A stretch of 11,657 nucleotides of DNA from an uncultured Chloroflexota bacterium (GCA_937967325.1 CALBSQ010000236.1:1-11657); one strand, 5' to 3'; counted from the stretch's first letter, positions 1-5,894 are shown. The notes: generated by a model not told the origin, from the letters alone. Program-made: numbers and translations.

Positions 1-79
1 GGGGCCGGGGGTGAGGGTCCACTGTCCCCACCACCAGCCCTCAGCCCGTGGAGGAACGAGTGAGAGGGACCACGCCACT

Positions 80-2005
80 GTGGCAGTGACCACGCCTACC
101 CCGACAGTGGAGCGCGCGGTTGCCAAGGACACACGTGATCGGGTGACCTCCGTCGCCGCGATCTGGCGTGGCCCTGGCCTGGCCAGCCTGTTCGTTCTCG
201 TCGGGACCGCCATCGTCGCCTGGGCGTTCCGTCGCTACGTGTTGGACGACGCCTACATCACCTACCGAGTAGCGGCGAACGTTGCCGCCGGCCACGGTCT
301 CGTCTACAACACGGGCGAGCAGACGCTGACGACGACGGCGCCGGGCTACGCGCTGCTGTTGGGCGCGCTGGCGCGCATCGCTGGTCATCTCCCCACCGCC
401 GGAATCATAGTGAGCGCCACGGCCCTCGCCATCGCCGCTCTCTGTCTCTTTGGCCTGGGCGCTGGCGGCGGAGGGGCGCTCCTGCTTCTGTCCGCCCCGC
501 TGCTGCTCGGGACGCTGGGGATGGAGACCAATGCCCAGGCAGCGTGTGTGCTCGCGGCCCTGCTGGCCGCCAAACGGAATCGACCGATCCCGATGGTCCT
601 GGCTTTGGCCGCGGCCGTCATGCTTCGGCCTGATGGCGCAGTCCCGGCGCTGTTGGTCGGCCTGGCCTATCTGGGCTGGTGTCGCCGCGCTCCGCTGCCG
701 GCGCTCGCCGTCGCGGTGATCCCTGTCGCCGTGCTCTACGGCCTCTTGTGGCGCGCCTTCGGCTCACCATTCCCGGTGACGCTGGCCGCCAAGATGGCGC
801 AGCGCACCCTGGGGTTCTACGGCTACCTGGACGGGCTGCCTCTATGGGCGCACGACACGGAAGCCATGAGCCAGCTGCCGGCCTGGCTGCTACTCCCTCC
901 GGCACTGCTGCTGGGCCTGGGCGTCGCCCTATCGGTCCGTCGAGAGCACCGCTGGAACCTGGTCCTGATCGCCTGGGCGCTGGCTCATAGTGCCGCCTAC
1001 GTGGCGCTTGGGGTGGCCGGCTACACGTGGTATTACGCTCCCATCGCCGCGGCCGTTGCCTCGACGGCAGGGCTTAGCCTGAGCTGGGCATGGCACGTGC
1101 CGAGGCGTCAGACCGGGCCGGCTCCATCACCAGCGAACAGTGTCGCGATCGTCGTCGCGACGCTCTGTGGCGCTGCAATGCTGGCGGCGCAAGCCCGACT
1201 CGACGTGGCCATGGTGCGCAGCCTGCCCGAGCCACGAACAGCCCTGTACGCGGAGGCGGGTGATTGGCTTGCCGGGCACACGCCGTCCCACGCCACGGTC
1301 GGCGTGATGGAGGTCGGCGTCATGGGTTTCTACTCCGGTCGGACCATGATCGACTTTGCCGGCTTGACCCGTCCGGGCACGACGCAGGCGCTGGCGCGGG
1401 GCGACATCTTCTGGTCCATCGCCCACTACGAGCCGGACTATCTTGTGCTGAGCAATACCGATCCCCTGTATTCCTACGATTTACAAGATGATCCCTGGTT
1501 CCAGGCGACCTACCAGCCGGTCACCGGCTTTCGTGACACGCGTTGGTGGGGCAGCCCCTTGACCGTGTTTGCTCGGCACGGCCCGCCGCCGAATCAGCCG
1601 GTCGCCGCGGAAGTCGGATCGCGGTACGGCGCAGCAGTGCGTCTCAGCGGCTACGCGCTGGACCGCACGGTTGCGCGCCCCGGCCAGTTCGTCCGCGTCA
1701 GTGCGACCTGGATGCGCCTCGCCACCTTGCCGGGCGACTGGAAGCTGTTCGCGCACGTCATCGACGACCGCTACAAGGTCTACAGCGGCGCGGACGTAGA
1801 CGTATTTCCGGAACGCTGGGCCATTGGGCTACCCGTGGAGACCAACCAGTTCCTGGCGATCCCCACGAGCCTTGCGCCCGGACGCTACCATGTCGAGCTC
1901 GGTTGGTACGACCCCACGACGCTGCGCCGCTTGCCGGTGACCGACAGGCAAGGGCAGCGGGCTGGGGAGGTCGTCGTGCTCCACACGCTCACCGTCCAGG
2001 AGTAG
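80..2005 (+). CDS. GT-C family membrane glycosyltransferase with C-terminal beta-sandwich domain
   Basis: Predicted polytopic membrane enzyme that would transfer a sugar from a polyprenyl-phosphate donor on the outer face of the membrane. Counting from GTG at 11, the first membrane segment (about residues 54-73) is followed by D79-D80 in LDDAYITYR, then GHGLVYN and TTAPGYALLLG. This is the GT-C signature of an acidic pair in the first external loop, similar to arabinofuranosyl/mannosyltransferase-like proteins. Hydrophobic segments continue to about residue 395. A soluble part follows (GDWLAGHTP, VGVMEVGVMGFYSGRTMID), and the last ~125 residues look like the beta-sandwich tail seen in Chloroflexota relatives (WKLFAHVID, PGRYHVELGWYDP). 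The start is uncertain. GTG 80 follows GAGAGGGA (62-69); GTG 11 and GTG 86 are in frame, and the frame is open to the window edge. The acceptor is unknown. Confidence 0.8.
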   Translation: MAVTTPTPTVERAVAKDTRDRVTSVAAIWRGPGLASLFVLVGTAIVAWAFRRYVLDDAYITYRVAANVAAGHGLVYNTGEQTLTTTAPGYALLLGALARIAGHLPTAGIIVSATALAIAALCLFGLGAGGGGALLLLSAPLLLGTLGMETNAQAACVLAALLAAKRNRPIPMVLALAAAVMLRPDGAVPALLVGLAYLGWCRRAPLPALAVAVIPVAVLYGLLWRAFGSPFPVTLAAKMAQRTLGFYGYLDGLPLWAHDTEAMSQLPAWLLLPPALLLGLGVALSVRREHRWNLVLIAWALAHSAAYVALGVAGYTWYYAPIAAAVASTAGLSLSWAWHVPRRQTGPAPSPANSVAIVVATLCGAAMLAAQARLDVAMVRSLPEPRTALYAEAGDWLAGHTPSHATVGVMEVGVMGFYSGRTMIDFAGLTRPGTTQALARGDIFWSIAHYEPDYLVLSNTDPLYSYDLQDDPWFQATYQPVTGFRDTRWWGSPLTVFARHGPPPNQPVAAEVGSRYGAAVRLSGYALDRTVARPGQFVRVSATWMRLATLPGDWKLFAHVIDDRYKVYSGADVDVFPERWAIGLPVETNQFLAIPTSLAPGRYHVELGWYDPTTLRRLPVTDRQGQRAGEVVVLHTLTVQE

Positions 2006-2164
2006 ACGGCCGCCGTCGACCGGCGAACCGGCGCCAATTGGGCAGCACGAGCAGCCGCATGGTGGCATCGGGCACACGAATAGTACCGAAAGCGCGAGAA
2101 AGTAGTAGCATGAAGTGATGCATTGGACGGTACATGGAGCCGATTAGGGCAGAGAGGTTCGACA

Positions 2165-2428
2165 ATGGCCCGAGAGCGCGAGGAATTTTTCGCCGCGTAT
2201 GACCCTGAGGACTTGGAACAGGAGGTAACGGTATCCATCACGCAGCGTGAGCTGTTGCTGGTTCGCATGGGCCTTGACGTGTTCCTCCGTGACACCAACC
2301 GGCACGACCACGTGTACCGTGCGCTACACGCGCTACTCCGCCGGCTGCCCGCCTCGATTGAGCGCCGCGCCCCCGCGGTTGGCCCGGCGGGTTTGCAACC
2401 GGCAGGAAGGGCTGGGCGAGCGCCGTGA
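2165..2428 (+). CDS. Small protein of unknown function, 87 aa
   Basis: I do not recognise a named family. ATG 2165 was chosen because AGAGAGG (2151-2157) lies 7 nt before it; a longer in-frame TTG at 2123 has no such site. The protein is acidic at the N-terminus (MAREREEFFAAYDPEDLEQE). It then has a strand-like stretch (VTVSITQ) and a helix-rich core (RELLLVRMGLDVFLRDTNRHDHVYRALHALLRRLP), followed by a Pro/Ala/Arg tail that looks disordered. There are no membrane segments, signal peptide or cysteines. Its TGA overlaps the GTG start of the next gene in GTGA, which implies translational coupling and perhaps a shared role. It could be a small regulatory or partner protein, but nothing in the sequence shows this. 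Confidence 0.6.
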   Translation: MAREREEFFAAYDPEDLEQEVTVSITQRELLLVRMGLDVFLRDTNRHDHVYRALHALLRRLPASIERRAPAVGPAGLQPAGRAGRAP

Positions 2429-2859
2429 GCAGTCGGGCTGGCCAGGAGGACGCCGGCCAGCAAGCGTACTTCCGCCTATCCCAGACCGACTGGGCCGCCG
2501 TCTTGCCGGCAATGCGCGAGCGCCTGATCGGCTTGCAGGAGCGGCTCAACGCCGTGCTGGCGGTAGGCGGGCCTTCGGCCGCTGCCCCCGGCCCGGCCGA
2601 CCTGGCGCTGCAGCTCGGAGCGGTTGCCTCCGCGACCTTCGAGCTGCTGGCCCCCGAGGAACGGGAGCTGCGCCAGATCATCACGACACTGCGGACGGCC
2701 CTCGCACTCTGCTGGGACCTCTACAGTGTCGACGAGGCCGGACGGACCAGTGTGCAGGCCCTGATGCAGCGCCTCCAGGCCGACATCAGCAGCTTCGAAG
2801 CGGACCTGCAGCAGGTGCAGAGCGGGCAGGATGTACCGGACGATACATCGTCCGGCTAA
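2425..2859 (+). CDS. Helical protein of unknown function, 144 aa, coupled to the upstream gene
   Basis: No family recognised. It starts at GTG 2425 inside the stop of the upstream gene (GTGA overlap), so it is probably translated by re-initiation. After a polar N-terminus it is almost wholly helical, with heptad-like leucine spacing (WAAVLPAMRERLIGLQERLNAVL near residues 22-44, LRQIITTLRTALALCWDLY near 82-100, VQALMQRLQADISSFEADLQQVQ near 109-131). This suggests a helical bundle or coiled coil. An Ala/Gly/Pro linker (GGPSAAAPGPAD) separates the first helix from the rest. It has no signal peptide or membrane segment, so it is probably cytosolic. The last codons (DDTSSG) are written by one arm of a perfect palindrome. 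The two coupled genes may encode a complex; that is inference from the overlap only. Confidence 0.6.
   Translation: MSSRAGQEDAGQQAYFRLSQTDWAAVLPAMRERLIGLQERLNAVLAVGGPSAAAPGPADLALQLGAVASATFELLAPEERELRQIITTLRTALALCWDLYSVDEAGRTSVQALMQRLQADISSFEADLQQVQSGQDVPDDTSSG
2836..2855 (+). terminator. Perfect palindromic stem-loop at the 3' end of the 144-aa gene
   Basis: The nine bases CCGGACGAT are followed by AC and the exact reverse complement ATCGTCCGG, all within the last codons before the TAA at 2857-2859. A second short hairpin (AGCCTC-TTC-GAGGCT, 2868-2882) follows at once. There is no T-tract, so intrinsic termination is uncertain. A transcript-end stabiliser or a protein-binding palindrome is also possible. 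An overlapping alternative pairing, GATGTA (2830-2835) with TACATC (2844-2849), would be mutually exclusive with the first. Confidence 0.35.
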
Positions 2860-2867
2860 CAGGACAA

Positions 2868-2882
2868 AGCCTCTTCGAGGCT
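2868..2882 (+). terminator. Short GC-rich hairpin downstream of the coupled small genes
   Basis: AGCCTC (2868-2873), loop TTC, then GAGGCT (2877-2882) form a perfect 6-bp stem 9 nt after the stop codon. No run of T follows. Together with the palindrome at 2836-2855 it may end transcription before the tRNA promoter. Confidence 0.3.
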
Positions 2883-2920
2883 CCCCAAAGGTGAGGCCGT
2901 ACCCTACACCTCGTTCGCGG

Positions 2921-2926
2921 TATACT
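2921..2926 (+). promoter_or_regulatory. -10 element for tRNA-Pro
   Basis: TATACT at 2921-2926 matches the sigma-70-type -10 consensus at five of six positions. It would start transcription about 10 nt before the mature tRNA end at 2943. I see no good -35 hexamer around 2898-2903. Confidence 0.4.
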
Positions 2927-2942
2927 ACCAACGCGCATTTCG

Positions 2943-3019
2943 CGGGGTGTAGCTCAGCTTGGCAGAGCGCCTGGTTTGGGACCAGGAAGTCCGCGGTTCA
3001 AATCCGCGCACCCCGACCA
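2943..3019 (+). tRNA. tRNA-Pro (anticodon UGG)
   Basis: A complete cloverleaf can be folded by eye. The acceptor is CGGGGTG (2943-2949) with CACCCCG (3009-3015), discriminator A3016, and CCA encoded at 3017-3019. The D-stem is GCTC/GAGC (2952-2955 with 2965-2968). The anticodon stem is CCTGG/CCAGG around loop TTTGGGA, giving anticodon TGG at 2977-2979. The T-arm is CGCGG/CCGCG around TTCAAAT. The C1-G72 acceptor pair is not the usual bacterial G1-C72, but proline tRNAs commonly begin with C. The anticodon reads CCA and, by wobble, other proline codons. It lies beside a region rich in insertions, but I see no integrase and no convincing duplicated 3' end. Confidence 0.97.
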
Positions 3020-3498
3020 CTTGTTGAGTCGCGCTGTTCGGCCACAGAGGACCGGGCTGCCCTCCGCCTATCCGCTGCCGGTGCGATCCAACTGTCGTAA
3101 GGTCGCCGCGACAATCAGCGACCTTGCCGCTTGACCGCGCTCCAGCGCTTTGCGGACATCGAACCGGAGCAGTGTGAGCAGTCGCGGCAGCTTGGCTTGG
3201 GCATCCGAGAACTCTTCGTTGGTCGTGTAGCGATTATGGGCGATGACGTGTCGAGCGTCCTTCGCCATTGCCAGCAGCGCGCTCGCCGCTGCCAACGTCA
3301 CGGCATGGCCGGATGGGGGCCTCTTAGATGCCCGTTGTACCCGTAGAGACAATTTGATTCAGCCACCCCAGGCCATTCCGCCTGGCATTTCTTGCCACGA
3401 CCTCGTAGAGTGTCCTCGTACGGTCCGTCTTGAACGGGGACCTGCCAGTGTATGGGGGTAGGGCAACCACTGCCCATCCGCCATGCCGAACAGAAGGC
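3020..3498. other. Gap between tRNA-Pro and the IS630 element
   Basis: Apart from the doubtful minus-strand ORF at 3068-3352, I find no gene, RNA or repeat here. The 3353-3498 part has no frame with recognisable protein on either strand. The last bases (3485-3498) lead directly into the TA target dinucleotide of the insertion sequence. Confidence 0.4.
3068..3352 (-). CDS. Doubtful hypothetical protein or 3' gene fragment, 94 aa
   Basis: No family recognised. The part from about residue 16 on looks protein-like: a small-residue helix (AVTLAAASALLAMAKDARHVIAHNRYTT), then a Leu/Arg-rich helical stretch (LPRLLTLLRFDVRKALERGQAARSLIVAATLRQL). The first ~15 residues are Arg/Ser/Pro-rich and look like read-through of non-coding DNA. 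The only start is a TTG (3352) without a clear ribosome-binding site. The plus strand also carries open but unconvincing frames here. I think it is a remnant of a larger gene whose 5' part is lost, possibly through insertions at 3500. A chance ORF in high-GC DNA is the alternative. Confidence 0.3.
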   Translation of the reverse strand: MSLRVQRASKRPPSGHAVTLAAASALLAMAKDARHVIAHNRYTTNEEFSDAQAKLPRLLTLLRFDVRKALERGQAARSLIVAATLRQLDRTGSG

Positions 3499-3525
3499 TA
3501 GTGGTCTGTCATGAAACATTTGCGG
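3499..3525 (+). repeat. TA target site and left inverted repeat of the IS630 element
   Basis: TA at 3499-3500 is followed by the 25-bp repeat 3501-3525, which matches the complement of 4763-4787 at 23 of 25 positions. The transposase stop codon (3509-3511) lies inside this repeat. Confidence 0.9.
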
Positions 3526-4237
3526 CGAGCGAGAGCGCCTGGTCGGTGGTGAGGGGGTAGAGATGCTTGAGCTTGATGCGGGCGTCGGCGGTAGTGAAGC
3601 GCCAGTCGATGACGCGGGCGGCGGCATTGCGCCGGGCCACCCAGGCGGCCACTTCCCGTTGCAGGTGCAGCATGCTCGGCAGGCGTTGGTCCAGGCACTG
3701 CCGCCCGAGCACGCTGAGCTCGATCTCCGCCATGTTCAGCCAACTGCCGTGCTTGGGGGTGTGGTGGAGCTCCAGGCGGTCGGCCAGGCGCTTGGCCTCG
3801 GCGGGCGGGAAGGCCTCGTACAAGGAGGCGGGGGAGTGGGTGTTGAGATTGTCCAGCACCAGCACGATGCGCTCGGCGTCGGGGGAGTGGAGATCGACCA
3901 AGTCGCGGATGGCACGGGCGAAATCTTCCTTCGTGCGCTGCGCCGTGACCGTGACGTGGCAGCGGCCCGCCAGGGGCTCGCACCACAGGAAGCAGTTGGC
4001 GGCGCCGTGGCGGACATACTCGTAGTCCCCCCGCGCCGGCAGGCCCGGCCGCTCCCCCTGCGCCGGGCGCGCGGGCAGCGGCGGCCGGCTGTGGTCGGTC
4101 AGTTGCTCGCTCGTCTCATCGAAGCAGACCTGGGGGAAGCGCGCGTCATAGGGGCGGGTGTACACGTCCAGCACGTCCTCCATGTGGTAGACGAAGTCGG
4201 CGTTGGCCGCCGGCGGGATGCACCACTCCTCCTTCAA
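3509..4237 (-). CDS. IS630-family transposase, OrfB (DDE catalytic part)
   Basis: Second frame of the transposase with all three catalytic acids. In the frame starting at TTG 4237 they are D40 in VCFDETSEQL, D129 in VLVLDNLNTHSP and E171 in PKHGSWLNMAEIEL. In the 394-aa fused product they are D192, D281 and E323. The D-to-E spacing and the HGSWLNMAEIE motif are typical of IS630. TTG 4237 is probably not a true start. The same frame continues upstream through NELKPW to the A7 run, where a -1 shift from OrfA gives the usual RRVLKKNELKPW junction. The C-terminus (DWRFTTADARIKLKHLYP) is the common end of this subgroup. I see no damage, so the enzyme should be functional if frameshifting occurs. 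Confidence 0.92.
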   Translation of the reverse strand: MKEEWCIPPAANADFVYHMEDVLDVYTRPYDARFPQVCFDETSEQLTDHSRPPLPARPAQGERPGLPARGDYEYVRHGAANCFLWCEPLAGRCHVTVTAQRTKEDFARAIRDLVDLHSPDAERIVLVLDNLNTHSPASLYEAFPPAEAKRLADRLELHHTPKHGSWLNMAEIELSVLGRQCLDQRLPSMLHLQREVAAWVARRNAAARVIDWRFTTADARIKLKHLYPLTTDQALSLAANVS

Positions 4238-4245
4238 CCAGGGCT

Positions 4246-4692
4246 TCAGCTCGTTTTTTTGAGCACGCGGCGCACCGTCTCATACGAGATCGGCTCCCCG
4301 ACCTCCAAGGTCACGAACCGCTCGGCCAGCAGGCGCAGCGTCCAGCGCTGCTGGCCGGCGGGCGGCGTGCCGCAGGCGAGGGCGATCAGGTACGCCTCCT
4401 GCGCCCCGTCCAGCTTGCGCGGCCGCCGGCCGCGCTGGGGCCGCCGGTGCAAAGCCGCCTCCACCCCCGCCGTGGCGCCGCGGACGCGGACCCGCTCCAC
4501 CGTCGCCACACTCACCTCCAGCGCCTCGGCGATCCGCTCGTCCGACCAACCGGGGCCGCCGGGCGACTCATCCGCCTTGAGCAGCACCCGCGCGTGGCTG
4601 AGCGTCCGCGCCGCCGCTGTCCCGCTGCCCACCAACTGCTGCAACCGCTCGCGCTCCGTGTCCCTCAAGCGCACCCGCTGCCGTGGTCGCAT
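4246..4692 (-). CDS. IS630-family transposase, OrfA (N-terminal HTH part)
   Basis: 148-aa first frame of the transposase. It carries the DNA-binding region: an N-terminal helix (LRDTERERLQQLVGSG) leads into a helix-turn-helix near residues 50-70 (WSDERIAEALEVSVATVERVRVR). A basic linker follows (LHRRPQRGRRPRK), then a second winged-helix-like part (LIALACGTPPAGQQRWTLRLLAERFV, SYETVRRVLKK). ATG 4692 is preceded by a good Shine-Dalgarno site (GGGAGGAACGAG directly upstream). This frame alone stops at TGA 4246-4248, six codons after the A7 run begins. Used by itself, it could bind the ends without catalysing transposition and so act as a regulator, as proposed for other two-frame IS elements. 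Confidence 0.9.
   Translation of the reverse strand: MRPRQRVRLRDTERERLQQLVGSGTAAARTLSHARVLLKADESPGGPGWSDERIAEALEVSVATVERVRVRGATAGVEAALHRRPQRGRRPRKLDGAQEAYLIALACGTPPAGQQRWTLRLLAERFVTLEVGEPISYETVRRVLKKTS
4254..4260 (-). promoter_or_regulatory. Programmed -1 frameshift site (A7) of the IS630 transposase
   Basis: On the minus strand the sequence reads CTC AAA AAA ACG in the OrfA frame. A -1 slip on the seven A residues (4254-4260) changes KKTS-stop into KKNELKPW and enters the catalytic frame. That gives one protein of 394 aa from 4692 to 3509, the normal length for the family. A simple one-base loss in the A run is the alternative, but such sites are a known expression device in IS630 elements. 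Confidence 0.75.
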
Positions 4693-4762
4693 CTCGTTCC
4701 TCCCAGGTCATCCGGCCGCCCTCGCCGCCACCACCTGGAGCCTACCGGCCACCCCTTCAAAT

Positions 4763-4789
4763 CCGCAAATGTTTCATGACAGCCTACTA
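4763..4789 (-). repeat. Right inverted repeat of the IS630 element and TA target site
   Basis: The 25-bp repeat 4763-4787 reads, on the minus strand, GTAGGCTGTCATGAAACATT and onward to TTGCGG, and is followed by TA at 4788-4789. It lies 70 bp upstream of the transposase start codon. Confidence 0.9.
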
Positions 4790-4829
4790 GTGTAGGGCGT
4801 CACACATAGGCTGCGTTAAGCGTTCTAAC
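4787..4829 (+). repeat. 43-bp direct repeat, copy A
   Basis: It begins CTAGTGTAGGGCG and ends GCGTTAAGCGTTCTAAC. It matches 5832-5874 at 38 of 43 positions, 1045 bp apart and in the same orientation. Its first 15 bases match the complement of 6100-6114 at 13 of 15, so it looks like the left end of an IS630-like or MITE-like element. The complete IS630 element is inserted at its TA (4788-4789). It lies just upstream of the glyoxalase-fold gene. Confidence 0.8.
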
Positions 4830-4849
4830 TGTGACAGGAGGAAATCGCC

Positions 4850-5248
4850 GTGAAGATCAAAGTGACCAGCATCTACGTGGACGACCAGGAGAAAGCGCTG
4901 CGCTTCTACACCGACGTCCTGGGCTTCGTGAAGAAGGCGGATTTCACGCAGGGGCCGTTTCGGTGGCTCACCGTGGCCTCAGCCGAGGAGCCGGACGGCA
5001 CTGAGCTGCAGCTCGCCCCCAATGACAATCCGACCGCTCGGGCCTACCAACGGGCGATGTTCGAGCAGGGCCAGCCAGCCGCCATGTTCTACGTGGATGC
5101 CGTGCAGCGCGAGTACGACCGAATGAAACCGCTAGGCGCGGAGTTCACCATGCCGCTGACCAAGGTGACCGGCTCGACCATCGCCATGCTGAACGACACC
5201 TGCGGCAACCTGATCCAAATCGCTGCGCTCGACCGCAGGCAGAGCTGA
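4850..5248 (+). CDS. VOC superfamily (glyoxalase/bleomycin-resistance fold) protein, 132 aa
   Basis: Single-domain VOC protein, a metal-dependent fold used by glyoxalases, dioxygenases and antibiotic-sequestering proteins. The two paired beta-alpha-beta-beta-beta modules are visible. The first is VTSIYVDDQEKALRFYTDVLGF, then WLTVASAEEPDGTELQLAP; the second is PAAMFYVDAVQREYDRMKPLGAEF, then IAMLNDTCGNLIQI. E in TELQL is at a usual metal-ligand position. The first-strand ligand is not His (SIYV), and the C-terminal ligand position reads Q in GNLIQI, so the metal site may be altered. GTG 4850 has AGGAGG (4836-4841) 8 nt upstream. It stands alone between two copies of a mobile-like repeat and abuts a convergent pseudogene, so it looks like a passenger gene. 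The substrate cannot be told from the sequence. Confidence 0.9.
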   Translation: MKIKVTSIYVDDQEKALRFYTDVLGFVKKADFTQGPFRWLTVASAEEPDGTELQLAPNDNPTARAYQRAMFEQGQPAAMFYVDAVQREYDRMKPLGAEFTMPLTKVTGSTIAMLNDTCGNLIQIAALDRRQS

Positions 5249-5827
5249 TCAGTTGAGCGCCGCCCAGGTAGCAGCAGCGGCGCGCCGCTGATCTGCCGCC
5301 CAGGTGGGCCGGCAATCCGGCCGAGGCGGGCCACGGCCGCGACGACAGCTTCGGACGCGGCCCGCTCCGGCGCGACATGGATGACTGGCAAGCCCTCCGC
5401 CTCGGCCGCCCTGGATAGCGCCTCGCGTGACTTCTAGCCCTCGGCGGCGTGCAGCAACGGGTGCGAGGTCAGGATCCGCTCCAGCGGTGGCAGTGGCTTG
5501 GGCTGGCCGAATACGGCGCAGGAGCGCAGCCGCCAGATCGGCGCCCGCCGTCTCCAGGTTCAGCGCCAGCCGCCGCAATCCGGCCCGCGCGCTGGCCGAG
5601 GCCTGATCGAGCCGACTCCGAATGAGCTCCGTCGCCTTGGGCAAGGACAGCCCGCCTTCAGCGGCCGCATGGTACGCCTGCGCGGGCATCGGGTCCGTCA
5701 CCAGCTCCAGCCGGCCTCGGTAGGCCAGCTCCGTATCATCGCCCGAGCCAATCAGCGCGACGACCGCCACCCAGGCGGTGTGCAAGGACACGCCGACCGC
5801 GGCAGCTCGTACGGAATCGGCCGGCAC
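5249..5827 (-). pseudogene. Decayed hypothetical-protein gene with compensating frameshifts
   Basis: One open frame of 192 codons (GTG 5827) hides a broken gene. The first ~100 residues look real (VGVSLHTAWVAVVALIGS, ELAYRGRLELV, GLSLPKATELIRSRLDQA). From about 5520 the natural protein continues in another frame: VFGQPKPLPPLERILTSHPLLHAAEG, an in-frame TAG at 5434-5436, then KSREALSRAAEAEGLPVIHVAPERA and VARLGRIAGPP. Near 5300 it returns to the first frame for WAADQRRAAAATWAALN and the stop. The pattern (ILTSHPLLHAAEG, LGRIAGPPW, DQK/R, AAW) is that of a widespread uncharacterised family with a conserved SHxLxHxAEG motif. Two opposite indels plus a nonsense mutation make a functional product unlikely. 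Its stop abuts that of the glyoxalase-fold gene (TGA/TCA in TGATCA). Confidence 0.7.
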
Positions 5828-5831
5828 ACTC

Positions 5832-5874
5832 CTAGTGTAGGGCGCAACAAATAGGCGGCGTTAAGCGTTATAAC
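5832..5874 (+). repeat. 43-bp direct repeat, copy B, left end of an IS630-like remnant
   Basis: It matches copy A at 38 of 43 positions and contains GTTATAAC at its inner end. An inverted, diverged partner lies at 6100-6114 (GACGCCCAACACAAG). With it, copy B brackets a fragment of transposase, so it is best read as a terminal repeat of a decayed insertion sequence. Confidence 0.75.
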
Positions 5875-5894
5875 AAACAGCCAGTGTTTACGAG

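Larger units (their letters stand above)
3501..4787 (-). mobile_element. Complete IS630-family insertion sequence, 1287 bp
   Basis: The element has 25-bp terminal inverted repeats at 3501-3525 and 4763-4787. Beginning GTGGTCTGTCATG and GTAGGCTGTCATG, they differ at two positions only. It is flanked on both sides by TA (3499-3500 and 4788-4789), the target duplicated by IS630/Tc1-mariner elements. It encodes a DDE transposase on the minus strand in two overlapping frames joined at a 7-A run. The catalytic triad, both ends and the slippery site are all present, so it looks recently active. It sits inside another mobile-like repeat: removing it and one TA joins GGCTA to GTGTAGGGCG, restoring the left end of the 43-bp repeat at 4787. 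Confidence 0.93.

Noticed and set aside
3440..3500. Similarity to 5S rRNA (CCATGCCGAAC, AGAAG)
   Set aside because: Only a short motif matches, two bases are missing between its parts, and no 5S stems can be folded around it.
2997..4766. TTCAAATCCGC in the tRNA T-arm (2997-3007) repeated at 4756-4766, as if an attachment-site pair
   Set aside because: It is only 11 bases, it overlaps the IS630 inverted repeat, and no integrase is present. A chance match of this length is likely in 11.6 kb.
3563..4795. 410-codon plus-strand open frame across the IS
   Set aside because: It is antisense to the transposase, whose DDE motifs and inverted repeats identify the true strand.
4811..4829. Integron attC-like core (GCGTTAAGC, with GTTATAAC and ACAAAC in copy B) next to a glyoxalase-fold gene
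   Set aside because: GTTAAGC fits GTTRRRY, and VOC genes are common integron cargo. However, no matching inverse core (GCTTAAC) or paired L sites occur within 150 bp upstream, there is no integrase, and the homology starts at CTAG with a transposase fragment inside copy B. A mobile-element end explains the data better.
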